This document shows, piece by piece, positions 18,026-25,745 of a stretch of DNA of 56,334 bases. The position numbers and the translations under genes are program-made. Numbering within the stretch: position 1 is the first letter of the stretch; each line of letters starts with the position of its first letter. This stretch comes from Anaerolineae bacterium (lineage in GTDB: Bacteria; Chloroflexota; Anaerolineae; B4-G1; SLSP01): NCBI GenBank assembly GCA_025454475.1, contig JALOOJ010000004.1, positions 1 to 56,334 of the forward strand, in the 5' to 3' direction. A model generated the notes under the pieces. It was not told where the DNA came from. It ran no database searches and saw nothing but the letters and a program-made list of their open reading frames with translations.

Positions 18026-18994
18026 CTACTCCTCAGTTCGGATCGTGTAGACCGTCTTGTCCTGGACTTCGTAGTAGGTTCGCGCCTGGAGCTCCCCGAG
18101 AAGCCCCATAACCAGGAACTGCGCGCCGAGGATCATCAGCAGGATCGCGAGGGACAAGAGCGGACGATTGCCGATGTCTGCCCCGGTGAGCACTTTGTAC
18201 AGCGCTAAGTAGAGTCCCAGGAGAAAACCAACCCCGCCGCTAACTAACCCCGCCAGACCAAACAACTGCATCGGGCGCGCCATGTAGCTCAGCAGGAACG
18301 AGACAGTCACCAGGTCCAGGATCACACGCACGGTCTTGGAAAGGTTGTACTTGGACTTTCCGAACGTGCGCGGGCGATCGTTGACCGGCACCTCCGCCAC
18401 CCGGACCCCCAGTCCTGAGGCCAGTGCCGGGATGAAGCGGTGAAGCTCGCCATAGAGGTTAACGTTCTTTGCGACGTCACGATGGTAGATTTTCAGCGAG
18501 CAGCCATAATCGTGGAGCCTAATCCCTGTGGACCTGCCAATGATCCGGTTCGCCAACATCGACGGCAGCCGGCGCGAGAGGAACGGTTCCTTGCGCTCCT
18601 GGCGCCAACCACTGACGATATCGTAGTCGCCCTCTTCCATGACTTGCAGCATCTTCGCGATGTCCTTGGGATCGTTCTGCCCATCTGCGTCCATCGTGAT
18701 GGCGTAGCGGCCCCGAGCCAAGTCGAAGCCGGCTGAGAATGCAGCAGTCTGCCCAAAATTGCGCCGAAACCGGATGATGCGGAGGTGCGGCTCTTCCTGC
18801 TTTAGTGCCCGCAAGATCGCAACGCTATCGTCAGTGCTACCATCGTCGACCGCGACGATTTCGTATGGACGCCCCAGGGTCTGCAGAGCGGCTGACAACT
18901 CCGGGATGAAGAGCTGCAGGTTTCCCGCCTCATTGTAGATCGGCAGCACAATCGAGATATCCAGCTCAGGCTCCCCGGTATGCTTCGACGTCAT
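18026..18994 (-). CDS. GT2 polyprenyl-phosphate glycosyltransferase (DPM1/GtrB-like)
   Basis: 322 aa. The GT2 fold starts with SIVLPIYNEAGN and has VDDGSTDDS, the metal-binding DADGQNDP and a QERKEPFLSR-type acceptor region. Two C-terminal hydrophobic helices (about 230-255 and 275-300) anchor it, as in GtrB-type enzymes. It would transfer a hexose from a nucleotide sugar to polyprenyl phosphate on the cytoplasmic face. The GT-C enzyme encoded one base downstream could use this lipid-linked sugar, so the pair forms a plausible two-step glycosylation unit. ATG 18994 is preceded by AGGAAGG; GTG one codon earlier is possible. Confidence 0.88.
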   Translation of the reverse strand: MTSKHTGEPELDISIVLPIYNEAGNLQLFIPELSAALQTLGRPYEIVAVDDGSTDDSVAILRALKQEEPHLRIIRFRRNFGQTAAFSAGFDLARGRYAITMDADGQNDPKDIAKMLQVMEEGDYDIVSGWRQERKEPFLSRRLPSMLANRIIGRSTGIRLHDYGCSLKIYHRDVAKNVNLYGELHRFIPALASGLGVRVAEVPVNDRPRTFGKSKYNLSKTVRVILDLVTVSFLLSYMARPMQLFGLAGLVSGGVGFLLGLYLALYKVLTGADIGNRPLLSLAILLMILGAQFLVMGLLGELQARTYYEVQDKTVYTIRTEE

Positions 18995-19384
18995 CACACC
19001 TTCCTCTCAAGGCTACGATCGCGCAGCGTCAGCGTCCCTGTTCTACCATAAAGGCGTCATCTAACAACCGCCCATGATCGCTGCCGGCGGATTGACGAAC
19101 CTTCCGGGAAGCGATGCACCGTCGACGATCTCCGCGTCCAAGGCGCCCGGAAAGTCTTTTGGGGCGCTCGTCGTCGTACTGACCTAAGCGCAAGGGTCCG
19201 CCTCCACCACCCGGATGGCAGGACGGCGGTCTGGCATCTACCCTACGCTGAGTCGCGCTCATCCTCCTGCGGCCGCTTGACAGTGCTCCCAACCACGCTA
19301 TAATGCGATCGTTCTGTTAAGCTTCGTACATGCGGCGGGCCGCCACTGATGGAGCCTCGCCTGGTATTCTGAGGAGGATGAATC
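18995..19384. other. Intergenic region upstream of rpmG
   Basis: 390 bases between divergent GT2 and rpmG. The right part has the consensus rpmG promoter (19277-19304) and an 80-base leader. In the left 250 bases I see no gene, tRNA or convincing promoter for GT2. Confidence 0.55.
19277..19304 (+). promoter_or_regulatory. Promoter of rpmG
   Basis: TTGACA (19277-19282), 16-base spacer, TATAAT (19299-19304): both hexamers are consensus, as expected for a highly expressed ribosomal protein gene. Confidence 0.85.
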
Positions 19385-19546
19385 ATGGCAAAGAAGGGCA
19401 CGCGAGTTCTGGTCAAGATGAAGAGCACAGAGAGCGGACACATGTACTACACGCAGAAGAATCGCCGCAACGACACCCAGCGGTTGGAATTGCGCAAGTA
19501 CGATCCCCTCGTGCGAAAGCACGTGATTTATCGCGAAACAAAGTAG
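19385..19546 (+). CDS. rpmG: 50S ribosomal protein L33
   Basis: 53 aa beginning [18 protein letters not shown], with YYTQKNRRN and the basic [16 protein letters not shown] end typical of bL33. The length is normal. It carries no CxxC pairs, so it is the zinc-free paralogue type. ATG 19385 follows GAGGAGG (19371-19377) at seven bases. It is a single-gene unit flanked by a consensus promoter and a strong terminator, not linked to secE-nusG as in many bacteria. Confidence 0.95.
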   Translation: MAKKGTRVLVKMKSTESGHMYYTQKNRRNDTQRLELRKYDPLVRKHVIYRETK

Positions 19547-19585
19547 CCTCTGATACTCGCCTGACTTCGCGAAACGAAGCCATTT

Positions 19586-19623
19586 GACCCGGTGCTCATT
19601 CCTGAGCACCGGGTCTTGCTTTT
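19586..19623 (+). terminator. Intrinsic terminator of rpmG
   Basis: A perfect 12-bp stem (GACCCGGTGCTC 19586-19597, GAGCACCGGGTC 19604-19615) with a 6-base loop, followed by TTGCTTTT. Confidence 0.92.
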
Positions 19624-19644
19624 CCCGGCGATTTGGTTTAGAAT
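19616..19644 (+). promoter_or_regulatory. Possible promoter of the DUF3105-oxidase genes
   Basis: TTGCTT (19616-19621), 17-base spacer, TAGAAT (19639-19644), in a strongly AT-rich patch directly behind the rpmG terminator; a second TATAAT begins five bases later. Confidence 0.4.
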
Positions 19645-19723
19645 ATAATCGTTTACTTTATAGAGTATTCTAGAGCAGGGAACAGTCGCCCATGGCGGCG
19701 CCGAGAGGAGCGACAGGATTACA

Positions 19724-20245
19724 ATGAAGAAGCATCGATACTCGCGACGAGCTCGCCAAAGGCAAGGCATCACCTTTCCCTCGCTGCTCATTGCAGCCGC
19801 GGTCGCCGCCTTCGGGCTGCTGGTTTACCAGGCCGCGCGTCCCCGCCCAGGTCGTGCTATGGCCGATCTTGGCAACCTGCATATCCAGTATCCACAGACA
19901 GCAACGTATAACTCCACACCACCGACGTCAGGACCGCACTATGAATCGCTCGCCCGCTGGGGCATCCACAGCGATCCCATCCCCAATGAGCTTCAGGTGC
20001 ATAATCTAGAGGATGGGGGCGTCATGGTCCAGTACAACTGTCCTGACGGTTGCCCGGATGTCGTTGCCCAACTCAGCAGCATCGTCGGAGCGTACGACAG
20101 GTACGTGATTCTGGCACCCTATCCTGGGATGGACACACGGATTGCGCTCACAGCGTGGGGGCGGATTGATGCCCTGGATGAGCTGGATGAGGCCCGCATC
20201 GTGAGGTTCATCGAGGCCTACCAGGGCATCGACCACCACCGATGA
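19724..20245 (+). CDS. DUF3105 domain protein, membrane anchored
   Basis: 173 aa. A basic N-terminus and one hydrophobic helix (about 18-38) suggest a signal anchor with the domain outside. The domain pattern fits DUF3105: YNSTPPTSGPHYES, then VHNLEDGGVMVQYNC and a C-terminal YVILAPYPGMD stretch. Most family members I know have HNLEHGG; here the second His is Asp, which may change a metal site. Cysteines 106 and 110 (region NCPDGCPD) are close enough to bind metal or form a disulfide. The function of the family is not established. The oxidase gene begins 19 bases later, so a shared role in copper or redox handling at the cell surface is possible but unproven. Confidence 0.78.
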   Translation: MKKHRYSRRARQRQGITFPSLLIAAAVAAFGLLVYQAARPRPGRAMADLGNLHIQYPQTATYNSTPPTSGPHYESLARWGIHSDPIPNELQVHNLEDGGVMVQYNCPDGCPDVVAQLSSIVGAYDRYVILAPYPGMDTRIALTAWGRIDALDELDEARIVRFIEAYQGIDHHR

Positions 20246-20264
20246 TGCGTGCGGTGACACTATA

Positions 20265-21788
20265 ATGGCGAGACGACTGGATCGCCGCGCGTTCCTGCGC
20301 TACGCCATCTCAGGACTTGGCGTGGCCGTGGCAGGAGGAGCGATAGCCAGCCTTTCTGGATGTGATCCACACGCACGGGATGTCGGTCCAGATGATGCAG
20401 CCGAGGGTCTCCAGAGGACTGGCGAGTCTCCCAACCTCGTGCTCGATATGCGCGCCCGCCCTGACGAGGTCCAGATCCTGCCGGGCGCCAAGACGAAGGT
20501 ATGGCGGTACGAGGCGAGGGTACTTGGCGGCGACGCCGGTTCAGTACAACCGCTGCCGAGCTCATACCTGGGTCCGCTGTTGCGGTTCAGAAGAGGCGAG
20601 ACGGTACGGATCACATTCACCAACGAGCTGCCCGAGCCAACCATCATCCACTGGCACGGTATGCACGTTCCCGAGCATGCCGATGGTCATCCCCGACTGG
20701 CGATCGACCCCGGTGAGTCCTACACGTACACCTTCCGGGTAATGAACCGGGCCGGGACCTACTGGTACCATCCGCATCCTCACGGGCGCACCGGCCCCCA
20801 GGTGAATGCCGGTCTCGCGGGCTTGATCATCGTCGAGGGTAACGAAGTGTCCACCACTGCCCTTCCCAGCGGTGCGTACGACGTGCCGCTGGTAATCCAG
20901 GATCGGGCATTCTCCGATGACAATCAGCTGATGTACGCCGCCACAATGGAGACCAGGATGCTTGGCTTCTCGGGAGACACGATCCTCGTCAATGGGCAGC
21001 CCACCTACGTGCTACCCGTAGCGACGCGCCCCTATCGCCTTAGGCTGCTCAACGGCTCCAACGCCAGGATCTACAAACTCGGCTGGAGCGATGGGAGGCA
21101 CCTCGACGTCATTGCCACCGATGGCGGCCTGCTGGAACGCCCCGTAAGTCGCACCACGGTGACGCTAGCCCCGGGGGAACGCGTCGAAGTGTGGGTCGAC
21201 TTCAGCCAGGACCCGATAGGGGCGGCGATCATCCTGCAGAACCTGAGCTTCGCAGGAGGCGACACTTTCCCCGTGGTTCAGGCCAACGTTGTGCGCGAGG
21301 AGCAGGCACATGCTGTGCTGCCGGAGGTGCTGTCCGATCTCGGCGGGTACCGCGAGATCGACGCCATCAACCGGGAAAAACCTCGCAGCTTCACGCTGGA
21401 GATGAGCCATATGAGTTGGCAGCTCAATGGTCGCACCTTCGATATGCACAAGGTGGCACCCGATGAAGTCGTCCGACTGGGCGACCTGGAAGTTTGGGAG
21501 TTCCGCAACGACAGCCTGCGCATGGCCATGCCCCACCCGATGCACGTCCACAATGTGCAGTTTCAGGTCGTCGGGCGCGAGGTTCTCCCCGACTTCGCTG
21601 CTCAGAATCGAGGACTTGCCGAGGGCTACGTGGATGAGGGGTGGAAGGACACGGTCCTCCTGCTGCCGGGCGAACGGGTCAAAGTGCTGCTCAAGTTCGA
21701 GTCCTACGAAGGTCTCTATCTCTACCACTGCCACAACCTCGAGCACGAGGATGCAGGAATGATGCGCAACTACCGCGTCCAGGCGTGA
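20265..21788 (+). CDS. Multicopper oxidase, Tat-exported lipoprotein-like
   Basis: 507 aa. The N-terminus has twin arginines in DRRAFLRYAISGLG (Tat signal) and a lipobox-like SLSGC near residue 33. Three cupredoxin domains follow. Copper ligands: HWHGMH (about residue 128), YWYHPHPHG (about 166), HPMHVHNVQF near 425 and YHCHNLEHEDAGMM near the C-terminus, which supplies the type 1 Cys, His and axial Met. All four His-rich motifs are intact, so it should be active in oxidising phenolics or metal ions (Cu, Mn or Fe) with O2. The substrate cannot be told; CotA/CueO-type enzymes are the closest group. Its start ATG 20265 has only a weak GGTGA upstream. Confidence 0.9.
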   Translation: MARRLDRRAFLRYAISGLGVAVAGGAIASLSGCDPHARDVGPDDAAEGLQRTGESPNLVLDMRARPDEVQILPGAKTKVWRYEARVLGGDAGSVQPLPSSYLGPLLRFRRGETVRITFTNELPEPTIIHWHGMHVPEHADGHPRLAIDPGESYTYTFRVMNRAGTYWYHPHPHGRTGPQVNAGLAGLIIVEGNEVSTTALPSGAYDVPLVIQDRAFSDDNQLMYAATMETRMLGFSGDTILVNGQPTYVLPVATRPYRLRLLNGSNARIYKLGWSDGRHLDVIATDGGLLERPVSRTTVTLAPGERVEVWVDFSQDPIGAAIILQNLSFAGGDTFPVVQANVVREEQAHAVLPEVLSDLGGYREIDAINREKPRSFTLEMSHMSWQLNGRTFDMHKVAPDEVVRLGDLEVWEFRNDSLRMAMPHPMHVHNVQFQVVGREVLPDFAAQNRGLAEGYVDEGWKDTVLLLPGERVKVLLKFESYEGLYLYHCHNLEHEDAGMMRNYRVQA

Positions 21789-21924
21789 CATTTCGGCAGA
21801 TTGCGTTCTGCAGATTCTCGGCTAGACTGGCGGCATATACCAGGGACCGGAGATAGCGGGGCGCCGCATAGCGCGCCCTGCAACCCTTTCTGGCTCGCCC
21901 AGCCCTGAACTATCGAGGCCATTG

Positions 21925-23133
21925 ATGAAGCGACTCTCCCGCCACCTCCGGTTTGACGCCACGATCTGGACCTCGAGCCTGATCTTCCTGGCAGCATCGT
22001 CCTTTATGCAGCGATTCGGCCAGGGGCTGCTTGATGCCGCCAGCACGAACTTCTTCGTCGAAACCCTGGGCCTCAGCGGCAACCAGGTCCTGTGGCTGGA
22101 AGGTATCCGGGAGATTCCCGGCCTGGTGCTGATCTTCATCGCCGCGTTGACGATGCGCCTGCCCCTCTCCTACCGGACTGCCGTCTCCCTCGTCATCGCG
22201 GGCGTCGGCTACGGACTCTACGCCACCGTCAATTCCTACACCGGGCTCCTCGTCGTTGCTGTTCTCGCCAGCCTCGGTCTGCATATGTGGATGCCCCTCA
22301 ACAGCTCTCTGGCGTTGTCGTTGAGCCCAAAAGGTAGAACCGGTACCGTGATGGGCACGCTAAACGGTGTCGGCTCGCTTGCCGCGATCGTGGGGATGGG
22401 CGCGCTCGCCCTCATCTCGTGGATTGCCGGCGAGACTCCCCTGACCGTGTACTACTTCGCCGGAGCGGCCCTTTTCGTCGTCGCCGGTCTCCTCATCCTC
22501 CGCGTACCACCCACGGCCGGCGCCACCGATGAAGTGCCCCCACGGATGCTACTGAAGGGTCGCTACTGGCTCTACTACGTCCTCACCTTCTTCCAGGGCT
22601 CACGAAAGCAGGTTCTCAACACCTTCGGCACCTTGGTGCTGGTGCAGACTTACAAGCTCGAGGTGCATCAGATCGGCCTCATCCTGATGGTCAGCAGCGT
22701 GATCAACCTGCTGGGATCGCCCTACCTTGGCCGTCTGCTGGATCGCTATGGTGAGCGCCCGGTGCTCTCAACGAGTTATGCGTTGTTGGTATTGAGCTGT
22801 ATCGGCTTTGCCACCAGCAATAGCGTCGGATTTCTCATCCTGCTGTTGCTCATCATCAAGCTATTGGTGGTGCTGGAGATTGGCCTCGATACCTACGTCT
22901 ACCGCTTCGCGCCGCCCGAGGAACTCACTCCGACCCTCAGCGCAGGCATCAGCATCAACCACGTCACGTCGGTGGCTATGCCCCTCGTCGCGGGAATGCT
23001 CCTGCCCATCATCGGCTATCCGGGCATCTTTTTTGGCACAGCAGGGCTTATCCTTCTGTCGATTCCCTTCGCACTGAGCATGCATCCGCATCAGCAGCCT
23101 GCGCCGCAAGCCGCCGTGGCGGTCGGCGACTAG
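21925..23133 (+). CDS. Major facilitator superfamily transporter
   Basis: 402 aa with about twelve hydrophobic helices and the inter-helix motif GRLLDRYGERPVL between helices 8 and 9, the second-half counterpart of the MFS loop 2-3 signature. Helix 4-5 region NSSLALSLSPKGRTGTVMGT is also typical. No substrate-defining feature is seen; the general form is of drug or metabolite efflux permeases. ATG 21925 is preceded by GAGG at about six bases; a TTG codon directly before it was not chosen. A weak promoter (TTGCGT 21801-21806, TAGACT 21823-21828) lies upstream, so it may be transcribed independently of the oxidase. Confidence 0.82.
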   Translation: MKRLSRHLRFDATIWTSSLIFLAASSFMQRFGQGLLDAASTNFFVETLGLSGNQVLWLEGIREIPGLVLIFIAALTMRLPLSYRTAVSLVIAGVGYGLYATVNSYTGLLVVAVLASLGLHMWMPLNSSLALSLSPKGRTGTVMGTLNGVGSLAAIVGMGALALISWIAGETPLTVYYFAGAALFVVAGLLILRVPPTAGATDEVPPRMLLKGRYWLYYVLTFFQGSRKQVLNTFGTLVLVQTYKLEVHQIGLILMVSSVINLLGSPYLGRLLDRYGERPVLSTSYALLVLSCIGFATSNSVGFLILLLLIIKLLVVLEIGLDTYVYRFAPPEELTPTLSAGISINHVTSVAMPLVAGMLLPIIGYPGIFFGTAGLILLSIPFALSMHPHQQPAPQAAVAVGD

Positions 23134-23139
23134 ACGCGG

Positions 23140-23158
23140 GATGCGCATTTGGCGCATC
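23140..23158 (+). other. Small hairpin between MFS gene and hydrolase gene
   Basis: GATGCGC (23140-23146) and GCGCATC (23152-23158) form a 7-bp stem with a 5-base loop. No T-run follows, so it is not a typical terminator; role unknown. Confidence 0.35.
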
Positions 23159-23174
23159 GCACGCCGCATACACT

Positions 23175-23984
23175 ATGATCAACGCGAACTACATCGTGGG
23201 TAGCTGCGACATCGCCTTTGTGGTGCTCGATACGCTCCGCTACGATGTCGCCAGGGACGCCCTCCGAGCGGGCCGCACGCCCAATCTTGCGGCGGTCCTA
23301 CCCGAAGGCCAGTGGGAAATGCGGCACACGCCTGGGAACTTCACCTATGCAGCGCACCATGCCTTCTTCGCCGGTTACCTGCCGACACCGGCAACGCCTG
23401 GTCGGCATCCGCGGCTGTTTGCAGCGCGCTTCCCCGGCAGCGGCACGACGACAGCCGAAACTTACGTCTTCGACGCGCCGGACGTCGTCACCGGCCTGGC
23501 ACACGCGGGATACCACACGTTGTGCATTGGCGGGGTGAACTTCTTCGACAAGCAGAGCGCCCTGGGCCAAGTGCTGCCCGGCTACTTCGCCGAGAGCCAC
23601 TGGGACCCGGAGATGGGCGTCAATGGCCGGCGCTCAACGGAGCTTCAGGTCCGCCTCGCAGCAGATCGCCTCGACGAGATCCCGCGCGGACGCCGAGTTT
23701 TCCTGTTCCTCAATGTATCAGCGATCCATCCCCCCAACGCCTTCTTCCTGCCCGGCGCCAGAGAGGACAACCTGGAAACCCACGCGGCAGCACTGGCCTA
23801 CGTCGACCAGCACCTTCCCACGCTCTTCGCGGCGCTCCGCCGTCGCGGCCCAACCTTGCTCATCATCTGCTCGGACCACGGCACCGCCTATGGCGAGGAC
23901 GGTTACACAGGCCACCGCCTGAGTCACCCGATGGTCTGGACGGTGCCCTACGCCGAGCGCCTCCTGCCCGGAGCCATAGGCTAA
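23175..23984 (+). CDS. Alkaline phosphatase superfamily hydrolase, STM4013/SEN3800-like
   Basis: 269 aa. The start (INANYIVGSCDIAFVVLDTL then RYDVA) gives the N-terminal metal-binding Asp with the following Thr; ICSDHGTAYGEDGYTGHRLS near the C-terminus supplies the second metal cluster (SDHG, His of GHRLSH). This fits sulfatase/phosphoesterase folds and in particular STM4013-type hydrolases, which elsewhere sit beside radical SAM genes (STM4011, STM4012). Those partners are absent from this window. No Cys/Ser-x-Pro-x-Arg sulfatase signature is present, so it is not a formylglycine sulfatase. ATG 23175 has no clear ribosome-binding site. No signal peptide. Confidence 0.72.
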   Translation: MINANYIVGSCDIAFVVLDTLRYDVARDALRAGRTPNLAAVLPEGQWEMRHTPGNFTYAAHHAFFAGYLPTPATPGRHPRLFAARFPGSGTTTAETYVFDAPDVVTGLAHAGYHTLCIGGVNFFDKQSALGQVLPGYFAESHWDPEMGVNGRRSTELQVRLAADRLDEIPRGRRVFLFLNVSAIHPPNAFFLPGAREDNLETHAAALAYVDQHLPTLFAALRRRGPTLLIICSDHGTAYGEDGYTGHRLSHPMVWTVPYAERLLPGAIG

Positions 23985-23990
23985 CGCCTC

Positions 23991-24004
23991 GCCCGCAGTC
24001 GGGC
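23991..24004. terminator. Weak hairpin between convergent genes
   Basis: GCCCG cagt CGGGC between the stops of the hydrolase (plus) and the aminotransferase (minus). It has only five base pairs and no T-run, so termination activity is doubtful. Confidence 0.25.
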
Positions 24005-24017
24005 CAAGAGCCTCCGC

Positions 24018-25190
24018 CTACGCCAGCGCCTTGATCCGGGCCATCGCCTCGCGAATCCGCTCAGTGGGTGCAGTAGCCGAGATTCGAACGTACCCGGCTC
24101 CGGAGGGTCCGAAGAATGCCCCAGGCGCCACCGCGACGCCGGCCTGCTCCAACCACAGGCGCGCCAGGCTCGTTGCGCTCTCGCCGCCACCGAGCGCCTC
24201 AGGCACTGACGCCCACAGGTACAACGCTGCCTTCGGCAAGGAGGCATCAAACCCGACCTCCCGCAACCCATCGACCAGGATCTGTAGTCGCTCCCGGTAG
24301 GTCGCGTTTCGCGCCTCAATCCAGGCGGGCCCGGTCGCGAGCGCGCAGATCGCCGCCTCCTGCAGCGGATGGAACAACCCGGAGTCGACGTTCGACTTCA
24401 CCTGGGCCAGAGCCGCGATCGCGTCTCGGTTGCCCACCGCCATCCCAATCCGCCACCCCGCCATGTTGTACGTCTTCGACAGCGAGTTGAACTCTATCGC
24501 GACGTCTATCGCTCCGTCAACAGCAAGGATGCTGGGAGCAACGTAACCATCATACGCCACATCACAATAGGGTGCGTCGTAGGCGATCAGGATCCCGTGG
24601 TCGCGACCAAACTCCACGGCCTGCGTCAGGAAACCGAGGTCAGCCACCCCACCCGTGGGGTTGTTCGGATAGTTCAGCCACATCAACTTGGCCTTGTCCG
24701 CGGCAACCCGGGGTATCGCGTCGAGCACAGGCAGGAAGCTGTGTTCGGCAAGCAGCGGAAAAGTGACCACTTCCGCGCCGGCCAACATCGCACCCATGGC
24801 ATAGGGTGCATAGCCGGGGTCCGGCGCGAGCACCACGTCGCCGTTGTCCAGACACGCCAGCGCCAGATTGACGATGCCTTCTTTCGAACCGATCAAGGGC
24901 AACACCTCTGCATCGGGGTCCAGCGCTACTCCGAAGCGACGGGCATAGTAGTCGGCCATCGCACGGCGGAGAGTCGCCAACCCGCGATATCCCCCATAGC
25001 CGTGGTGAGCGGACTCCTGCGCAGATGCACACAGCGCTGCAACAACCGGTTCGGGAGGCGCCATGTCGGGGTTGCCGATATCCAGGCGGATCACATCGAC
25101 ACCACGACGCTCGACTTGGGCCACCTGGGCGGACCACAGTGCGAAGGGATAGGGCGGTAGTGTCGCCAGCCGCTCAGCTTTCAAGATCAT
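24018..25190 (-). CDS. Class I/II PLP-dependent aminotransferase, last gene of the aromatic operon
   Basis: 390 aa, fold type I. Visible: [23 protein letters not shown], the NYPNNPTGG substrate loop, [10 protein letters not shown], and [16 protein letters not shown] with the PLP lysine. The GSKEGI motif makes it look like the LL-diaminopimelate aminotransferase/aspartate aminotransferase branch by sequence. Its place as the last gene, overlapping aroQ by 17 bases, suggests it transaminates prephenate-derived keto acids (phenylpyruvate and 4-hydroxyphenylpyruvate) to Phe and Tyr, the only step otherwise missing from the operon. A lysine-pathway role is the alternative. Confidence 0.85.
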   Translation of the reverse strand: MILKAERLATLPPYPFALWSAQVAQVERRGVDVIRLDIGNPDMAPPEPVVAALCASAQESAHHGYGGYRGLATLRRAMADYYARRFGVALDPDAEVLPLIGSKEGIVNLALACLDNGDVVLAPDPGYAPYAMGAMLAGAEVVTFPLLAEHSFLPVLDAIPRVAADKAKLMWLNYPNNPTGGVADLGFLTQAVEFGRDHGILIAYDAPYCDVAYDGYVAPSILAVDGAIDVAIEFNSLSKTYNMAGWRIGMAVGNRDAIAALAQVKSNVDSGLFHPLQEAAICALATGPAWIEARNATYRERLQILVDGLREVGFDASLPKAALYLWASVPEALGGGESATSLARLWLEQAGVAVAPGAFFGPSGAGYVRISATAPTERIREAMARIKALA

Positions 25191-25716
25191 TGGTTTCTCC
25201 CCCGGCGCGGCGGTGTTCTGAAGCCAAGGGGTCCGGTTCTGACCGGCCCTGACGGGCGTTCTCTGACGCGCGCTCGCGGATCACGTCCAACAGCGCGGTT
25301 AGGCCCAGCTGATAGCTACGCCACCCGAACCCGCTGATCTGCCCCACGCAAACCGGCGCGATCATCGACGTATGGCGAAAGGCTTCACGCGCGTGCACGT
25401 TCGACAGATGCACCTCAACAGCCGGCAGCCCAATGCCCGCTACGGCATCGCGCAACGCTACGCTCGTGTGCGTATACCCGCCGGGGTTGATCACCACGCC
25501 GTCTGCCCAATCCATCGCCCCCTGGAGAGCGTCGATCAGCGCACCCTCGCCGTTTGATTGAACGATGCGCAACTCGGCGCTGCAGTCCGTGGCGATCTCA
25601 CGAAGGCGCCGGTCGATCTCGCCAAGCGTGACCTTGCCGTATGTCTCCGGTTCCCGACGCCCCAGAAGGTTCAGGTTAGGTCCATGCAAGATCAGGATCC
25701 GAATAGGTCTCACCAC
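25174..25716 (-). CDS. aroQ: Type II 3-dehydroquinate dehydratase with repeat-encoded tail
   Basis: Dehydrates 3-dehydroquinate to 3-dehydroshikimate (third shikimate step). 180 aa; the enzyme proper is about the first 145 residues: [19 protein letters not shown] with the catalytic Tyr, [24 protein letters not shown], and [16 protein letters not shown] with the catalytic His. Family members end at about 145-150 residues. The extra 30 or so ([20 protein letters not shown] onward) are encoded by copy B of the dispersed hairpin repeat, so the tail looks acquired. It starts at GTG 25716 behind AAGGAGG; a second GTG follows directly. Stop overlaps the aminotransferase start. Confidence 0.93.
   Translation of the reverse strand: MVRPIRILILHGPNLNLLGRREPETYGKVTLGEIDRRLREIATDCSAELRIVQSNGEGALIDALQGAMDWADGVVINPGGYTHTSVALRDAVAGIGLPAVEVHLSNVHAREAFRHTSMIAPVCVGQISGFGWRSYQLGLTALLDVIRERASENARQGRSEPDPLASEHRRAGGETNDLES
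25215..25270 (+). repeat. Dispersed hairpin repeat, copy B (composite)
   Basis: GTTCTGAAGCCAAGG, then CCGGT-TCTG-ACCGG (25233-25246, perfect) and GCGT-TCTCTG-ACGC (25256-25269). It forms the 3' end of aroQ; three Ser-Glu dipeptides result on the coding strand. Confidence 0.8.
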
Positions 25717-25745
25717 AACAGCCTCCTTTTGCAGGCGTCAGGTCT

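Noticed and set aside
24369-25160. Open frame of 263 codons on the plus strand
   Set aside because: Antisense to the aminotransferase with its PLP motifs; no start signal.
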